Source: Paenibacillus silvestris (GTDB lineage: Bacteria > Bacillota > Bacilli > Paenibacillales > NBRC-103111). From it: a DNA stretch of 64,000 bases. Below, in pieces: positions 8,204 through 16,911 of this stretch. Location of the stretch: the NCBI RefSeq assembly GCF_009882985.1, contig NZ_WTUZ01000037.1, positions 1 through 64,000 of the forward strand, given 5' to 3'. Position 1 is the first letter of the stretch; each line of letters begins with the position of its first letter. The position numbers and the translations under genes were made by a program. Under the pieces are notes generated by a model, which saw only the letters and a list, made by a program, of their open reading frames with translations, made no database searches and was not told the origin of the DNA.

Positions 8204-9095
8204 AGGAGATCACATCCGTCGGGTTCACAGGGCGTCCATCTCTCGTAAAAGCAACATAAAGCGTACCTTTGGCTGGATCTTTCTTGGAGGTTTTGCCGAT
8301 GGGTTCGCCTACCTTCATCCAATCTCCCACTTCTACGCTAACCTCGCTTAACCCTCCGTACAGGGACTGCATTCCTCCTGGGTGACGAATGATAACCGTT
8401 GTACCTGTTTCCGTCGAAACTCCGGAGAAAACGACTTGTCCCGTGTCAAGCGCATAAACAGGCGCATACTCCGCCGTATTAAGCGTGACGCCTAGTTGGT
8501 TAGTCCCGTCGAACGGCTTGATGATACTTCCTTTTACAGGAACATAGAGGGTGCGTCTTGAAGTACTTACCTTTACAGCTTCATCGCCAACACGATTAAA
8601 ACTCGGAATAAAGGAAGGCGAACCCCCGAATTGATTCGTGTACCAAGCCGATACCGCGGTGAAATCATAGGACTGCGTTAACGAGGCAGCAACGAACTGC
8701 TTGCCTTTATTCGCCCATGGCTGATTGATCTGAAACATGCCGTACAGGGAGGCGAACAGCACACCGCTAACCAATAGCTTGATCGCTATCTTGCGTGGCG
8801 AAGGCGGTGCAAACAGCCCTCTTTCTCCATCAACCGGTGAGCCGCCGCCACTAAACGTCTTGTCCATCAAGATTTTCTGCTGCCAGGCATATTCAGGATC
8901 TTCCATACGCCGTTTCCAGTCTGCATCCACATAAAGCGGCAGTTCTACATGCTGCTGATTTGGCGGCACAGGCACATGCTCCATCAGTCTAGTTGCTCTT
9001 GCTGGGCTCCCATTGACGTTCGTATTCTCAGATGCTTCGCGCAAATGGCGTAGTCGTTCTAATCGCCGTTGTTTCACTTTATCTCTGACTTCCAT
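8196..9095 (-). CDS. spoIVFA: SpoIVFA-like regulator with degenerate M23 domain
   Basis: Partner and inhibitor of SpoIVFB in the outer forespore membrane. Start 9095 follows GGGAGGGG by 5 bases, giving 299 residues: a basic cytoplasmic head, one membrane segment (about 101-120) and an extracytoplasmic M23/LytM-like domain (about 190-280). The M23 zinc ligands are not preserved; the usual HxH region reads RHPGGMQSLYGG. It is thus a non-enzymatic fold, as known for SpoIVFA. The operon spoIVFA-spoIVFB is conserved. Confidence 0.9.
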   Translation of the reverse strand: MEVRDKVKQRRLERLRHLREASENTNVNGSPARATRLMEHVPVPPNQQHVELPLYVDADWKRRMEDPEYAWQQKILMDKTFSGGGSPVDGERGLFAPPSPRKIAIKLLVSGVLFASLYGMFQINQPWANKGKQFVAASLTQSYDFTAVSAWYTNQFGGSPSFIPSFNRVGDEAVKVSTSRRTLYVPVKGSIIKPFDGTNQLGVTLNTAEYAPVYALDTGQVVFSGVSTETGTTVIIRHPGGMQSLYGGLSEVSVEVGDWMKVGEPIGKTSKKDPAKGTLYVAFTRDGRPVNPTDVISFD

Positions 9096-9112
9096 GGAAG
9101 CCCCTCCCAAAC

Positions 9113-9130
9113 GTTTTCCTGTAGGAAAAC
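9113..9130 (-). promoter_or_regulatory. Hairpin just before the spoIVFA ribosome binding site
   Basis: GTTTTCC-TGTA-GGAAAAC is a perfect seven-base hairpin ending 5 bases before the GGGAGGGG site of spoIVFA. It has no T run, so it is more likely an mRNA stability or translation element than a terminator. Confidence 0.4.
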
Positions 9131-9232
9131 AATCTTCATATCGTCGTACTAGCTAATCTCGCATAGTACAGCCTATGAGAAGAAGGACAAGATTATGTGA
9201 TAATCCGCAATGAATCGCCTCCAAATGGACAG

Positions 9233-9260
9233 AAAAAAAAGCCCCTGACCGATGGTCAGG
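9233..9260 (-). terminator. Terminator of the rodA end of the mre-min cluster
   Basis: The minus-strand stem CCTGACC-ATC-GGTCAGG is followed by GGC and eight T, just after the rodA stop. It separates the shape cluster from spoIVFAB. Confidence 0.85.
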
Positions 9261-9271
9261 AACTTATCATT

Positions 9272-10420
9272 TTAAAACAATTCCGGTTCACGTTCTTGAT
9301 GCAGCTTAACGCTCATGACCAGACCAAGTGAAAGCATATTGATCAAGAGCGAGGTCCCTCCATAGCTAACGAATGGAAGGGTAATTCCCGTTAAAGGCAT
9401 AATGCCGATCATCATGCCGACATTTTCAAAAATTTGAAAGACGAACATGGAGACAACACCAACCACGATATAAGCTCCGCTAAGCTGAGTGCTTTGAATG
9501 GAGATCAGAATCATGCGGTAGATAAGCAAGAAATAGATAAGCAGCAGAACTGCTGAACCCCTAAAGCCGAATTCTTCCCCTACCACAACAAAAATAGAGT
9601 CCGAATAAGCAAAAGGTATGAAGTTACTGTGGACAGAGGTCCCCTTTAGAAAACCTTCGCCTTCGAGACCACCTGATCCGATTGCTCTAATCGCATTTTT
9701 TACTTGATAACTGTCATCTTCTGTTACATCTTGCGGATATAGATAGGTGTCGATACGGTCCATCCAATGGCTGAAGCCATACCCTTTGAGCACCTCGAAC
9801 AAACTTTCGTGAAACGTCTTATAAAGGGTGAGGAGCAGGAAACCTAAGCCTGCTAAGATCACTATACTCAGTAAGACATGCGTGTATTTAATATTACCGA
9901 TCCAAAGCATACCGAGCAGGATAATGACAAAAATAATCGCATTCCCCAAATCCGGCTGAATCAAAACGAGAATAAACGGCAGCAGAACAGCTGCGCATAC
10001 AGGGATTAGATCGTTTTTGATTTGCAGCAAATCGCCGCCGCGTTTGGCCAGAAGTGCTGTCACGCAGATGATCAGAATCAGCTTCACAAGCTCAGCTGGC
10101 TGGAAGGTCAAGCCTCCCGGAAGCTCAAACCAACCGCGTGCGCCGTGAATTTTTTTCCCGAAAAAATAAACAGCAATCAAGGATACAATACCTATGCCAT
10201 ACAAAAATGGGGCAATACGGATAAGCACGCGATAATCAAAAAGGCTGCAGGCTAGAAAGGCAATTAAACCGACAGCATAGAGAATGAGAATTTTGGAAAT
10301 CGAGATGACAATGGATGGATGGTCTACGGATGCACTATAGACCGTCATCGTACTGATAACCATGAAGGCGAACAAAATGACAACAATAGGAATATCGATG
10401 TTTTTCAGTTTTGCGAGCAC
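9272..10420 (-). CDS. rodA: RodA-type SEDS glycan polymerase
   Basis: Polytopic FtsW/RodA/SpoVE family protein of 382 residues with about ten hydrophobic segments and the family stretches FQPAELVKL, DLGNAIIF, FVVVGEEFGF and PLTGITLPFVSYGG. These proteins polymerise lipid II into glycan strands with a partner penicillin-binding protein. Its position in the mreBCD-minCD cluster argues for RodA over FtsW or SpoVE. It begins with GTG at 10420, 7 bases after minD; the SD-like GGA overlaps the minD stop region. It has no counterpart at this position in B. subtilis. Confidence 0.9.
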   Translation of the reverse strand: MLAKLKNIDIPIVVILFAFMVISTMTVYSASVDHPSIVISISKILILYAVGLIAFLACSLFDYRVLIRIAPFLYGIGIVSLIAVYFFGKKIHGARGWFELPGGLTFQPAELVKLILIICVTALLAKRGGDLLQIKNDLIPVCAAVLLPFILVLIQPDLGNAIIFVIILLGMLWIGNIKYTHVLLSIVILAGLGFLLLTLYKTFHESLFEVLKGYGFSHWMDRIDTYLYPQDVTEDDSYQVKNAIRAIGSGGLEGEGFLKGTSVHSNFIPFAYSDSIFVVVGEEFGFRGSAVLLLIYFLLIYRMILISIQSTQLSGAYIVVGVVSMFVFQIFENVGMMIGIMPLTGITLPFVSYGGTSLLINMLSLGLVMSVKLHQEREPELF

Positions 10421-10427
10421 AGCAAGA

Positions 10428-11222
10428 TCATCCTATTCCGATAAACTTTTTCATACGTTTGACCCATCCAGTCTTGTCTTCGAGCTGCATGAGAGGCACC
10501 GTGTCGCCCAAGATCCGGCGAGCCACGTTACGATAAGCAATCGCAGCGCGGGACGATGGGTTCATCACGGTCGGCTCACCTGCGTTGGCCGCCTTAATGA
10601 CATGTTCGTCATCTGGCACAATACCGAGCAGATCAATGGCTAGCACCGAGCAGATTTCGTCAATATCCAGCATCTCGCCTTTTTTCATCATCATCGGACG
10701 AATCCGGTTAATAATGAGCTTCGGCGAAGAAATTTTCTCATTCTCCAGCAATCCGATAATGCGATCCGCATCACGTACAGCAGCGTTCTCCGGGGTAGTG
10801 ACAACGATTGCTTTGTCTGCGCCCGCTACCGCATTTTTGAAACCTTGCTCAATGCCTGCCGGACAGTCAATGATAACGAATTCGAAATCTTTTTTAAGCT
10901 CAAGAATAATATCTCGCACCTGCTCCGGAGATACCGCATGCTTGTCCTTCGTCTGAGCAGCAGGCAATAGATACAGCTCATCGAAGCGCTTATCTTTGAT
11001 TAAGGCTTGCGGTAAACGGCAGCGTCCTTCCGCGACATCCACAAGGTCATAAATAATCCGATTCTCGAGTCCCATGACAACGTCCAAATTGCGCAGTCCA
11101 ATGTCGGTGTCCACCATGCATACTTTCTTCCCTAAAAGCGCCAATGCTGTTCCAAGATTTGCTGAAGTCGTTGTTTTGCCAACGCCGCCTTTTCCCGAAG
11201 TAACAACGATTGCCTCTCCCAT
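10428..11222 (-). CDS. minD: Septum site-determining ATPase MinD
   Basis: MinD recruits MinC to the membrane to block polar septa. The 264 residues carry the deviant Walker A KGGVGKTTT (about 10-18) and end in a basic amphipathic membrane-targeting helix (GWVKRMKKFIGIG). It follows minC by 42 bases and is almost fused to rodA. Confidence 0.98.
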   Translation of the reverse strand: MGEAIVVTSGKGGVGKTTTSANLGTALALLGKKVCMVDTDIGLRNLDVVMGLENRIIYDLVDVAEGRCRLPQALIKDKRFDELYLLPAAQTKDKHAVSPEQVRDIILELKKDFEFVIIDCPAGIEQGFKNAVAGADKAIVVTTPENAAVRDADRIIGLLENEKISSPKLIINRIRPMMMKKGEMLDIDEICSVLAIDLLGIVPDDEHVIKAANAGEPTVMNPSSRAAIAYRNVARRILGDTVPLMQLEDKTGWVKRMKKFIGIG

Positions 11223-11264
11223 ATGTTCTCACCCCACGCGCTATTTTCGATAACGTATATAAGT

Positions 11265-11924
11265 CTATAATTTAAAATTCGAATCAGGCCAGATCCGATG
11301 AAGCTGATGCAGCTTATCGATTTCCATTTTACCATCTTTCACATAAGCAAACTCCATAAAAGCCTCTTCAATTCCCCATTCATCCGGAGAACGGCTAATA
11401 ATTCCAGCGATCCGAAGTTGGGTCGGACGCATATGAGAAGCAGCAATAATCGCTTTATCATCACCGTCAATCCCGGCATGCGCCATCCCGCGAAGCGAGC
11501 CCATAATATAAATGTTCCCGGTAGAGGTAATTGTTCCGCCTGGATTAACATCGCCTAAAAATAGTAAATCCCCCTCATGATGGAGGGTTTGTCCCGAACG
11601 AATCATGCCTTTAAGTGTTGACATTCTTGCAGTAGGCTCCATAACAACTTCTTTGCGGGGCTCACTTTCGATCGATTGAATGAGCAGATTGCCCTTTTGC
11701 TTAATGACAGATCTGATCTCTTCTTTCTGCTCCTCCGTTGCTTCCCTGCTGCCTAATTTAACGTGCACATGAATAATCGGTCCGGTCAGTATTTGCTGAT
11801 GAGTTTTCTCCAGCTTATGCTGCAGCTCTTTCAGCAAATCTTGCCAATCGCATGCATCGTTCAGTAAAAAAACAAGGCCATCTTTGACCCCTTTTATCAT
11901 CACATGGTGCTTAGCTACAGACAT
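11265..11924 (-). CDS. minC: Septum site-determining protein MinC
   Basis: Inhibitor of FtsZ assembly, about 219 residues. The N-terminal inhibitory domain (MSVAKHHVMIKGVKDGL) is linked to a right-handed beta-helix that binds MinD (HEGDLLFLGDVNPGGTI, GNIYIMGSLRGMAHAG). The ATG at 11924 is taken as start by comparison with the family. The GGGAGG at 11938-11943 is 13 bases away, so an ATT at 11927 or the ATG at 11954 cannot be excluded. Confidence 0.95.
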   Translation of the reverse strand: MSVAKHHVMIKGVKDGLVFLLNDACDWQDLLKELQHKLEKTHQQILTGPIIHVHVKLGSREATEEQKEEIRSVIKQKGNLLIQSIESEPRKEVVMEPTARMSTLKGMIRSGQTLHHEGDLLFLGDVNPGGTITSTGNIYIMGSLRGMAHAGIDGDDKAIIAASHMRPTQLRIAGIISRSPDEWGIEEAFMEFAYVKDGKMEIDKLHQLHRIWPDSNFKL

Positions 11925-11996
11925 AATTGAATGCCGACCTCCCAACCTATACATTTCGGCTCTTGTCGTGGATTCTCCTGCTAACCGCCTGGAAAA

Positions 11997-12524
11997 TTAA
12001 TCTTCGGTATTCGCAGGTACGATCCGCTTTCCTTCAAGCAGCTTGCGAATCGGTACGTAGCAAATCAAGGCGAAAAGCAAATTAAACAGCACACTTGGGA
12101 GCATGTAATGGGTGAGAGCAAATTTCAGCTCAATGTCAATCAGCTTAAACAGGCGGTTAATGCCGTAATCGATGAACTCAAACAACAGTAGACCGACGCC
12201 CGTAATGAGCAGATTATAAAAGATGAGGTTAGGCTGCCTGCGCTGCGCCAGTCCTGCCAAGTACCCGGTAAGTCCCATCCCGAAGGAATACACGCCGAGC
12301 ATCGAGCCATAATAGTTAAAATCATGCAGGAGACCGAACAAAAGCCCATAAATCAGTGCTGAATGTCGATGATGAAAAAGTCCAATGAACAAGATAAAGA
12401 CCAGTGTAAAATGGGGGGTAACATGCACGCTAGCTTGCCATGCGGATGGGATCAGCCATACCACAATGGTGCCTTGCAGGATAAACAAGCCTAATAGAAT
12501 GAGCCACAGATAATGTCGATTCAC
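11997..12524 (-). CDS. mreD: Rod shape-determining membrane protein MreD
   Basis: Small polytopic protein (about 175 residues, five to six hydrophobic segments) that links MreC with the elongation machinery. GTG at 12524 is preferred as start because GAGGTGA lies 8 bases upstream; the GTG at 12536 has no usable site. It starts 13 bases after mreC, whose stop overlaps the SD. Confidence 0.9.
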   Translation of the reverse strand: MNRHYLWLILLGLFILQGTIVVWLIPSAWQASVHVTPHFTLVFILFIGLFHHRHSALIYGLLFGLLHDFNYYGSMLGVYSFGMGLTGYLAGLAQRRQPNLIFYNLLITGVGLLLFEFIDYGINRLFKLIDIELKFALTHYMLPSVLFNLLFALICYVPIRKLLEGKRIVPANTED

Positions 12525-12537
12525 GTAACGGCTCACC

Positions 12538-13401
12538 TCATTTCACTTCCGGAACTTCGACTACGAATACTTCACGAATGCGGTTAAACGATGCTTTAGG
12601 CTTCACCATAACTTTGTAGGTGATCCCGAATTCCCCTGGCCCGATGGAAGAGATTGTCCCTACTTCAATCCCCTTAGGGAATACTTGCCCCAAGCCTGAT
12701 GTAATAATCGTATCCCCGACTTTCATGTCATCCGCATGTTCCACTTTGTTCATTACGAGTTCCCCGGTATTGCTGTCGTAAGACTCAATCATGCCGAATG
12801 GTTGACTCTCATTTCCTTTTACGGTGACCGCTATCGCCTTGGAGTTGTTGTCGGAATCCGTAATCTCTTTCAACAGCTGCACATTGGAATGAAAGCCGAA
12901 CACTTTACTCACTCTGCCGACTAATCCATCGACGGTCATGACCGCCATATTCTCTTTGATGCCATCCTTGTCACCCAAATTAATCGTCACCGTGCTGTTG
13001 TATGGATCGTTATCCACCGTAACAACCTCAGCAATCCGATACGTGTACACATTGGCTTGGCGCTGTCGTTCTGTAAAGCCCAGCGATTCCATCAGGCGCT
13101 TGTTCTGTGATTCCAGCTCGTTCAGACGCTGTGTATCTCGCGCATACTGTGTCAAGGTCAGTTTCAGCGTCTTATTTTCTTCATAGATGACTCGGAGCTG
13201 CCGAATGTCTTCAAAGAAACCCGCTACCTGCGCAGCGGGCTTGTAGAACAGTCCTTGCGTCCACGATACCGAGTCTTTAACAAATTTCTCCGGCCATGTC
13301 ATCGGTCCCCGGTTTCCCAGCGTTAATCCCATCAATATAAAGAAGCAGACTAGCCCGAACATCAGGAAAATCAGCCTCTTGTTTCCCATGAATTTGAACA
13401 A
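12538..13401 (-). CDS. mreC: Rod shape-determining protein MreC
   Basis: Periplasm-facing scaffold of the elongasome. About 287 residues: one N-terminal membrane helix, a coiled coil (about 65-105, rich in E, L, K) and the beta-barrel core (TVTINLGDKDGI, MAVMTVDGLVGRV). TTG at 13401 is preferred because AGAAGG lies 8 bases upstream; GTG at 13410 and ATG at 13389 are alternatives with poor spacing. It is 32 bases downstream of mreB. Confidence 0.95.
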   Translation of the reverse strand: MFKFMGNKRLIFLMFGLVCFFILMGLTLGNRGPMTWPEKFVKDSVSWTQGLFYKPAAQVAGFFEDIRQLRVIYEENKTLKLTLTQYARDTQRLNELESQNKRLMESLGFTERQRQANVYTYRIAEVVTVDNDPYNSTVTINLGDKDGIKENMAVMTVDGLVGRVSKVFGFHSNVQLLKEITDSDNNSKAIAVTVKGNESQPFGMIESYDSNTGELVMNKVEHADDMKVGDTIITSGLGQVFPKGIEVGTISSIGPGEFGITYKVMVKPKASFNRIREVFVVEVPEVK

Positions 13402-13433
13402 ATTGAGCACCTTCTAACGAATTCTGACGAATA

Positions 13434-14468
13434 TTAACGCTTATAGCGCGATCCTGAACCTGATTTATTCTTAAATAAATGAATATTCTCCAAGGCGCGG
13501 CCTGTCCCAATCGCCACGCAATCAAGCGGATTCTCTGCAACTAGAACGGGCATGCCGGTTTCTCTAGCAAGCAAGCGGTCCAGGTTGCGCAATAAACCAC
13601 CACCGCCGGTCAACACAATCCCGCGGTCCATAATATCCGCTGACAATTCGGGCGGACACTTCTCCAGCGTGACTTTCACCGCTTCAACAATCGCATTAAC
13701 CGTATCCATCAATGATTCTGTAATCTCATCCGAGGTTACACTCATGGTCTTCGGCAGACCAGAAACAAGGTCACGTCCACGGATTTCTAGTGTCTCCGGT
13801 TGCTCCATCGGAAGTGCAGAACCGATCTCCATCTTGAGCGTCTCGGATGTACGTTCCCCAATCATCAGATTGTATGTACGTTTAATGTATTGAATGATGG
13901 CCTCGTCCATTTCATCGCCGGCAATACGGATGGAACGGCTCGTTACAATGCCTCCAAGCGAGATAACCGCTACCTCTGTGGTGCCCCCTCCGATATCAAC
14001 AACCATGCTTCCTGTTGGTTCCCATACCGGAAGATCTGCACCGATCGCTGCCGCAAACGGCTCTTCAATCGTATAGGCCTCACGCGCCCCAGCTTGTTTC
14101 GTAGCGTCTTCCACCGCTCGTTTCTCAACAGCCGTGATGCCAGAAGGTACGCATACCATCACATTCGGGTGCCGTTGGAATAACCAGCGCTGTTTTTGAG
14201 CTTGTCTCAAAAAGTAGCGAATCATCGTTGCCGTTGTTTCAAAATCAGCAATAACGCCATCTTTCATGGGGCGAATCGCACGAATGTTGCCTGGTGTGCG
14301 GCCGATCATTTTTTTCGCTGCATCTCCGACAGCCTCGATTGTTTTCGTATCCGTACGTAGAGCAACCACCGATGGTTCTCTAACGATTATTCCTCTGCCT
14401 TTTACATATACCAATGTATTCGCTGTTCCTAAGTCAATCCCTAGATCTTTCGTAAAGCCTCCAAACAT
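13434..14468 (-). CDS. mreB: Actin-like rod-shape protein MreB
   Basis: Bacterial actin of 344 residues that orients lateral wall synthesis. Family motifs are LGIDLGTANTLVYVKG at the N-terminus, the phosphate-2 loop DIGGGTTEVAVIS (about 161-173) and GGGGLLRNLD near the C-terminus. AAAGGAG precedes the ATG by 8 bases. It heads mreBCD-minCD-rodA and has a promoter overlapping the 3' end of radC. Confidence 0.98.
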   Translation of the reverse strand: MFGGFTKDLGIDLGTANTLVYVKGRGIIVREPSVVALRTDTKTIEAVGDAAKKMIGRTPGNIRAIRPMKDGVIADFETTATMIRYFLRQAQKQRWLFQRHPNVMVCVPSGITAVEKRAVEDATKQAGAREAYTIEEPFAAAIGADLPVWEPTGSMVVDIGGGTTEVAVISLGGIVTSRSIRIAGDEMDEAIIQYIKRTYNLMIGERTSETLKMEIGSALPMEQPETLEIRGRDLVSGLPKTMSVTSDEITESLMDTVNAIVEAVKVTLEKCPPELSADIMDRGIVLTGGGGLLRNLDRLLARETGMPVLVAENPLDCVAIGTGRALENIHLFKNKSGSGSRYKR

Positions 14469-14497
14469 GGCAGTTACTCCTTTCCTATTGCCAACCT

Positions 14498-14527
14498 ATT
14501 ATATTACATAAAGCCTTCTTCCTTCAA
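14498..14527 (-). promoter_or_regulatory. mreB promoter within the end of radC
   Basis: TTGAAG (14522-14527), 18 bases, TATAAT (14498-14503). The -35 lies inside the last codons of radC and the -10 directly after its stop, so mreB can be expressed independently of radC. Confidence 0.6.
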
Positions 14528-15202
14528 ACTTATGAATCTCTGATCACCTATGATAACATGATCCAACACTTCAATACCAATAATAGTTCCTGCTTCCACC
14601 AAACGGTGGGTTAGCTGTATATCTTCCGGACTTGGCGTGGGATCCCCACTAGGATGATTATGTACACAAACAATAGACGCGCTGCTCCTCTTTATGGCTG
14701 CACGGAAAACTTCGCGGGGGTGGACGATGGACGCGTTCAAGCTGCCCATGGAGAGTGTTTCTTGTGCAAGCACATGATTTTTCGTATTCAAAAATAAACA
14801 AACGAAATGCTCCTTCTGCAAATAACGAAGCTCCTCGCTCATTAAATTAGCGATATCCTTCGGTGAACGAATCGTAATCCGTTCTGAGAATGTACTCTTG
14901 GCAATTCGCCGCCCGAGCTCGATACCAGCCAAAATTTGCAGTGCTTTGGCATCACCAATCCCTTTTATTTGCGTAAGCTGATCTTTGCTCATGTCCACAA
15001 GGCTGCGCAAGCCCCCAGACTCGCTTAAGATCCGGCTTGCCAGACGAACCGCTGATTCCGAAACCGTTCCTGTTCGAAGAATAATCGCTAAGAGTTCGGC
15101 ATGACTTAAGGCACCTGCTCCATATTGGAGCATCCTCTCTCTAGGCCTTTCCTCCGTCGGCACTTCCCGCAGCATTAAACTTGTAACTTCCATCAATTCC
15201 AT
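14504..15202 (-). CDS. radC: RadC family JAB/MPN protein
   Basis: About 232 residues: a UPF0758-type helix-hairpin-helix part (IKGIGDAKALQILAGIELG) and a C-terminal JAB metalloprotease-like domain with HNHPSGDPTPSPED (His, His and Asp of the zinc site). The molecular function is unsettled; the historical link to DNA repair is doubtful. The start at 15202 has GAGGGG 5 bases upstream. The maf-radC-mreB neighbourhood is conserved, but an Rrf2 gene is inserted here between maf and radC. Confidence 0.95.
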   Translation of the reverse strand: MELMEVTSLMLREVPTEERPRERMLQYGAGALSHAELLAIILRTGTVSESAVRLASRILSESGGLRSLVDMSKDQLTQIKGIGDAKALQILAGIELGRRIAKSTFSERITIRSPKDIANLMSEELRYLQKEHFVCLFLNTKNHVLAQETLSMGSLNASIVHPREVFRAAIKRSSASIVCVHNHPSGDPTPSPEDIQLTHRLVEAGTIIGIEVLDHVIIGDQRFISLKEEGFM

Positions 15203-15280
15203 CAATTCCCCTCTTTCCATCTGTAGGTTGTGTTACTTATCCGTATCCCATTCATTCGCGATAAGGGTCCCAAAACGACA

Positions 15281-15310
15281 CAAAACCCCCGGATTATAAG
15301 ATCCGAGGGC
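15281..15310 (-). terminator. Terminator of the Rrf2 gene
   Basis: The minus-strand stem CCCTCGGAT-CTTATA-ATCCGGGGG is followed by TTTTG, immediately after the Rrf2 stop. Confidence 0.8.
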
Positions 15311-15312
15311 TT

Positions 15313-15765
15313 CTAGGATAACTGCTCATTATTCAATTCTGGGCATCCATAGGCTTTGATTCGTTCCAGCATACCACCGATGGTATATCCATCGAAGTAC
15401 AATTCCATCTGCTTTTCGGCGTCAGCGAAAACGTTGCCCATCAGCTTATCCATCTTGGATGAAATGATGCACTCGTTATTCTTCTCATCGCCGGAGCACC
15501 AGCTTGGCTTCAAAGAGCCGTGACAGGTTAAGCGGTAAATTTCACCGAGTGTCACATCATCCGGATTACGGCAGAAAATGAATCCGCCCCCGATGCCTTC
15601 TTTGGTTGTAACGTAACCTGCTTTTCGCAGAAAACCCATAACTTTGCGTATACGAGCAGAGTGTGTAGATACATTCGTAGCAATTTCTTCACTGGTTGCC
15701 ATATGATCAGGCAAATTTGCAAGAAATACGAGACTGTGGACGGCTATTGTAAATTCGCTGTTCAT
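15313..15765 (-). CDS. Rrf2 family transcriptional regulator with three spaced cysteines
   Basis: A 150-residue Rrf2 regulator with an N-terminal winged helix (SEEIATNVSTHSARIRKVM, GYVTTKEGIGGGF) and a dimerisation helix. Cys81, Cys90 and Cys99 (TCHG, SWCSG, NECII) lie in the region where IscR/NsrR relatives bind an Fe-S cluster, but the spacing is C-x8-C-x8-C; a redox, metal or cluster sensor is possible but not shown. The ATG at 15765 has GGGAGG 7 bases upstream. It has its own promoter with an internal palindrome and its own terminator, so it is an independent insertion between maf and radC. Confidence 0.9.
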   Translation of the reverse strand: MNSEFTIAVHSLVFLANLPDHMATSEEIATNVSTHSARIRKVMGFLRKAGYVTTKEGIGGGFIFCRNPDDVTLGEIYRLTCHGSLKPSWCSGDEKNNECIISSKMDKLMGNVFADAEKQMELYFDGYTIGGMLERIKAYGCPELNNEQLS

Positions 15766-15809
15766 GGCCAATCCTCCCTGAAGAGTGCGATATCATGTTG
15801 CTTACTGTC

Positions 15810-15838
15810 ATTGTAACCGTTACAGATTACACAGTCAA
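15810..15838 (-). promoter_or_regulatory. Rrf2 promoter with operator-like palindrome
   Basis: TTGACT (15833-15838), 17 bases, TACAAT (15810-15815). A perfect palindrome TGTAAC-C-GTTACA (15812-15824) overlaps the -10 and spacer. This is where an autorepressor would bind; autoregulation is an inference. Confidence 0.6.
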
Positions 15839-15863
15839 TGTGTGAACGACTGGAAAGAAGCGA

Positions 15864-16472
15864 TTACAGGACTTGAATATCGAAGTTCAGCAGCAAATCA
15901 CTAAGCAAGGAAAGCGGTAAGCCAACAACTGTAAAATAGTCCCCTTCAATGGATTCGACGATGGTAGCGCCAATCCCTTGAATCGCGTATGAGCCGGCTT
16001 TATCCTTAGGCTCCCCTGTTGCGATATATCGACGAATTTGCTCATCTGACATAGCTTTCATCTTCACATTCGTTACACTATGCGAAACCACATGCTTCCC
16101 AGTAGCTGCGTCAATGCAAGCGACCCCGCTGTACACCTGATGCGTCGTGCCTTGCAGACCTTTCAACATCCGGAAGGAATCCTGTTCGTCTGCTGGTTTT
16201 CCAAGAACTTCATTTTGAAGAACAACGACCGTATCAGAACCAACGATAATCCCGTGCTTTTCACTGGACTCCAGCATCTCGCGAACGGTTGACGCTTTGC
16301 GAATGGAAAGAACTTCTACTAGTTCGGCAGGAGTAATTTTCCCTTCTACGGTCTCATCCGCGTCGCTCACCCGAATGATATAGGGTAGTCCAAGTCCTTG
16401 AATCAGCTCCTGCCTCCGCGGCGAGGATGAAGCAAGGATTAATCTTTGTCCATCGTTTGGTGATTTGCTCAA
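15864..16472 (-). CDS. maf: Maf family nucleotide pyrophosphatase
   Basis: Maf/YhdE-like house-cleaning pyrophosphatase for non-canonical nucleotides, about 202 residues. The signature SSSPRRQELI is near the N-terminus, with SDADETVEG and GSDTVVVL following. TTG at 16472 is chosen because AGGAG lies 9 bases upstream; the more distal TTG abuts AGGAG directly. It lies 50 bases after the DUF4321 gene, probably in one transcript. Confidence 0.95.
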   Translation of the reverse strand: MSKSPNDGQRLILASSSPRRQELIQGLGLPYIIRVSDADETVEGKITPAELVEVLSIRKASTVREMLESSEKHGIIVGSDTVVVLQNEVLGKPADEQDSFRMLKGLQGTTHQVYSGVACIDAATGKHVVSHSVTNVKMKAMSDEQIRRYIATGEPKDKAGSYAIQGIGATIVESIEGDYFTVVGLPLSLLSDLLLNFDIQVL

Positions 16473-16522
16473 AAGAAACAACTCCTAGTTTATGATCATG
16501 TCCGAATAGGATTCCATGCCGA

Positions 16523-16765
16523 TTACAGCTTGCGATACAGGAGGAAAGCCCCCACTAATCCAAGAATACTGCACAAATTTAGTCTCACCAAAAGATGCAG
16601 CTCATATTTCACAACTTGCAGATCTGCCTTTGGATCCCAAGTAATCGAGGCCGATTTGGTTAAAAAAGATAGAGCAGGAACAGGAGCCAGCAGCTGGCCG
16701 ACTATAATCCCGGTTATCAATCCGATGATTAAAAATATGACTAATGTAAACGTGTTTTTTTTCAT
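16523..16765 (-). CDS. DUF4321 small membrane protein
   Basis: An 80-residue protein with two hydrophobic helices (about 5-26 and 60-78) and a short outer loop (WDPKADLQVVKYELH). It matches the small DUF4321 proteins found next to maf in Firmicutes; no function is known. GAGAGG lies 9 bases before the chosen ATG (16765). Confidence 0.8.
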   Translation of the reverse strand: MKKNTFTLVIFLIIGLITGIIVGQLLAPVPALSFLTKSASITWDPKADLQVVKYELHLLVRLNLCSILGLVGAFLLYRKL

Positions 16766-16860
16766 CGCTGTCATCCTCTCGTCTATGTACAAGCATTATT
16801 ATACGGGCACGCTCTAATTTTTTCCATGAAAAATGTAGCCAGATGGTGATTCTTACCTGC

Positions 16861-16888
16861 TTACATCCTTAGCTGATCCTAGTAAGAT
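16861..16888 (+). promoter_or_regulatory. Likely promoter of the SLH amidase gene
   Basis: TTACAT, 16 bases, TAAGAT, about 24 bases before the start codon. A moderate match to the SigA consensus. Confidence 0.4.
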
Positions 16889-16911
16889 AGATTATTGGAG
16901 GTACTTCAACT

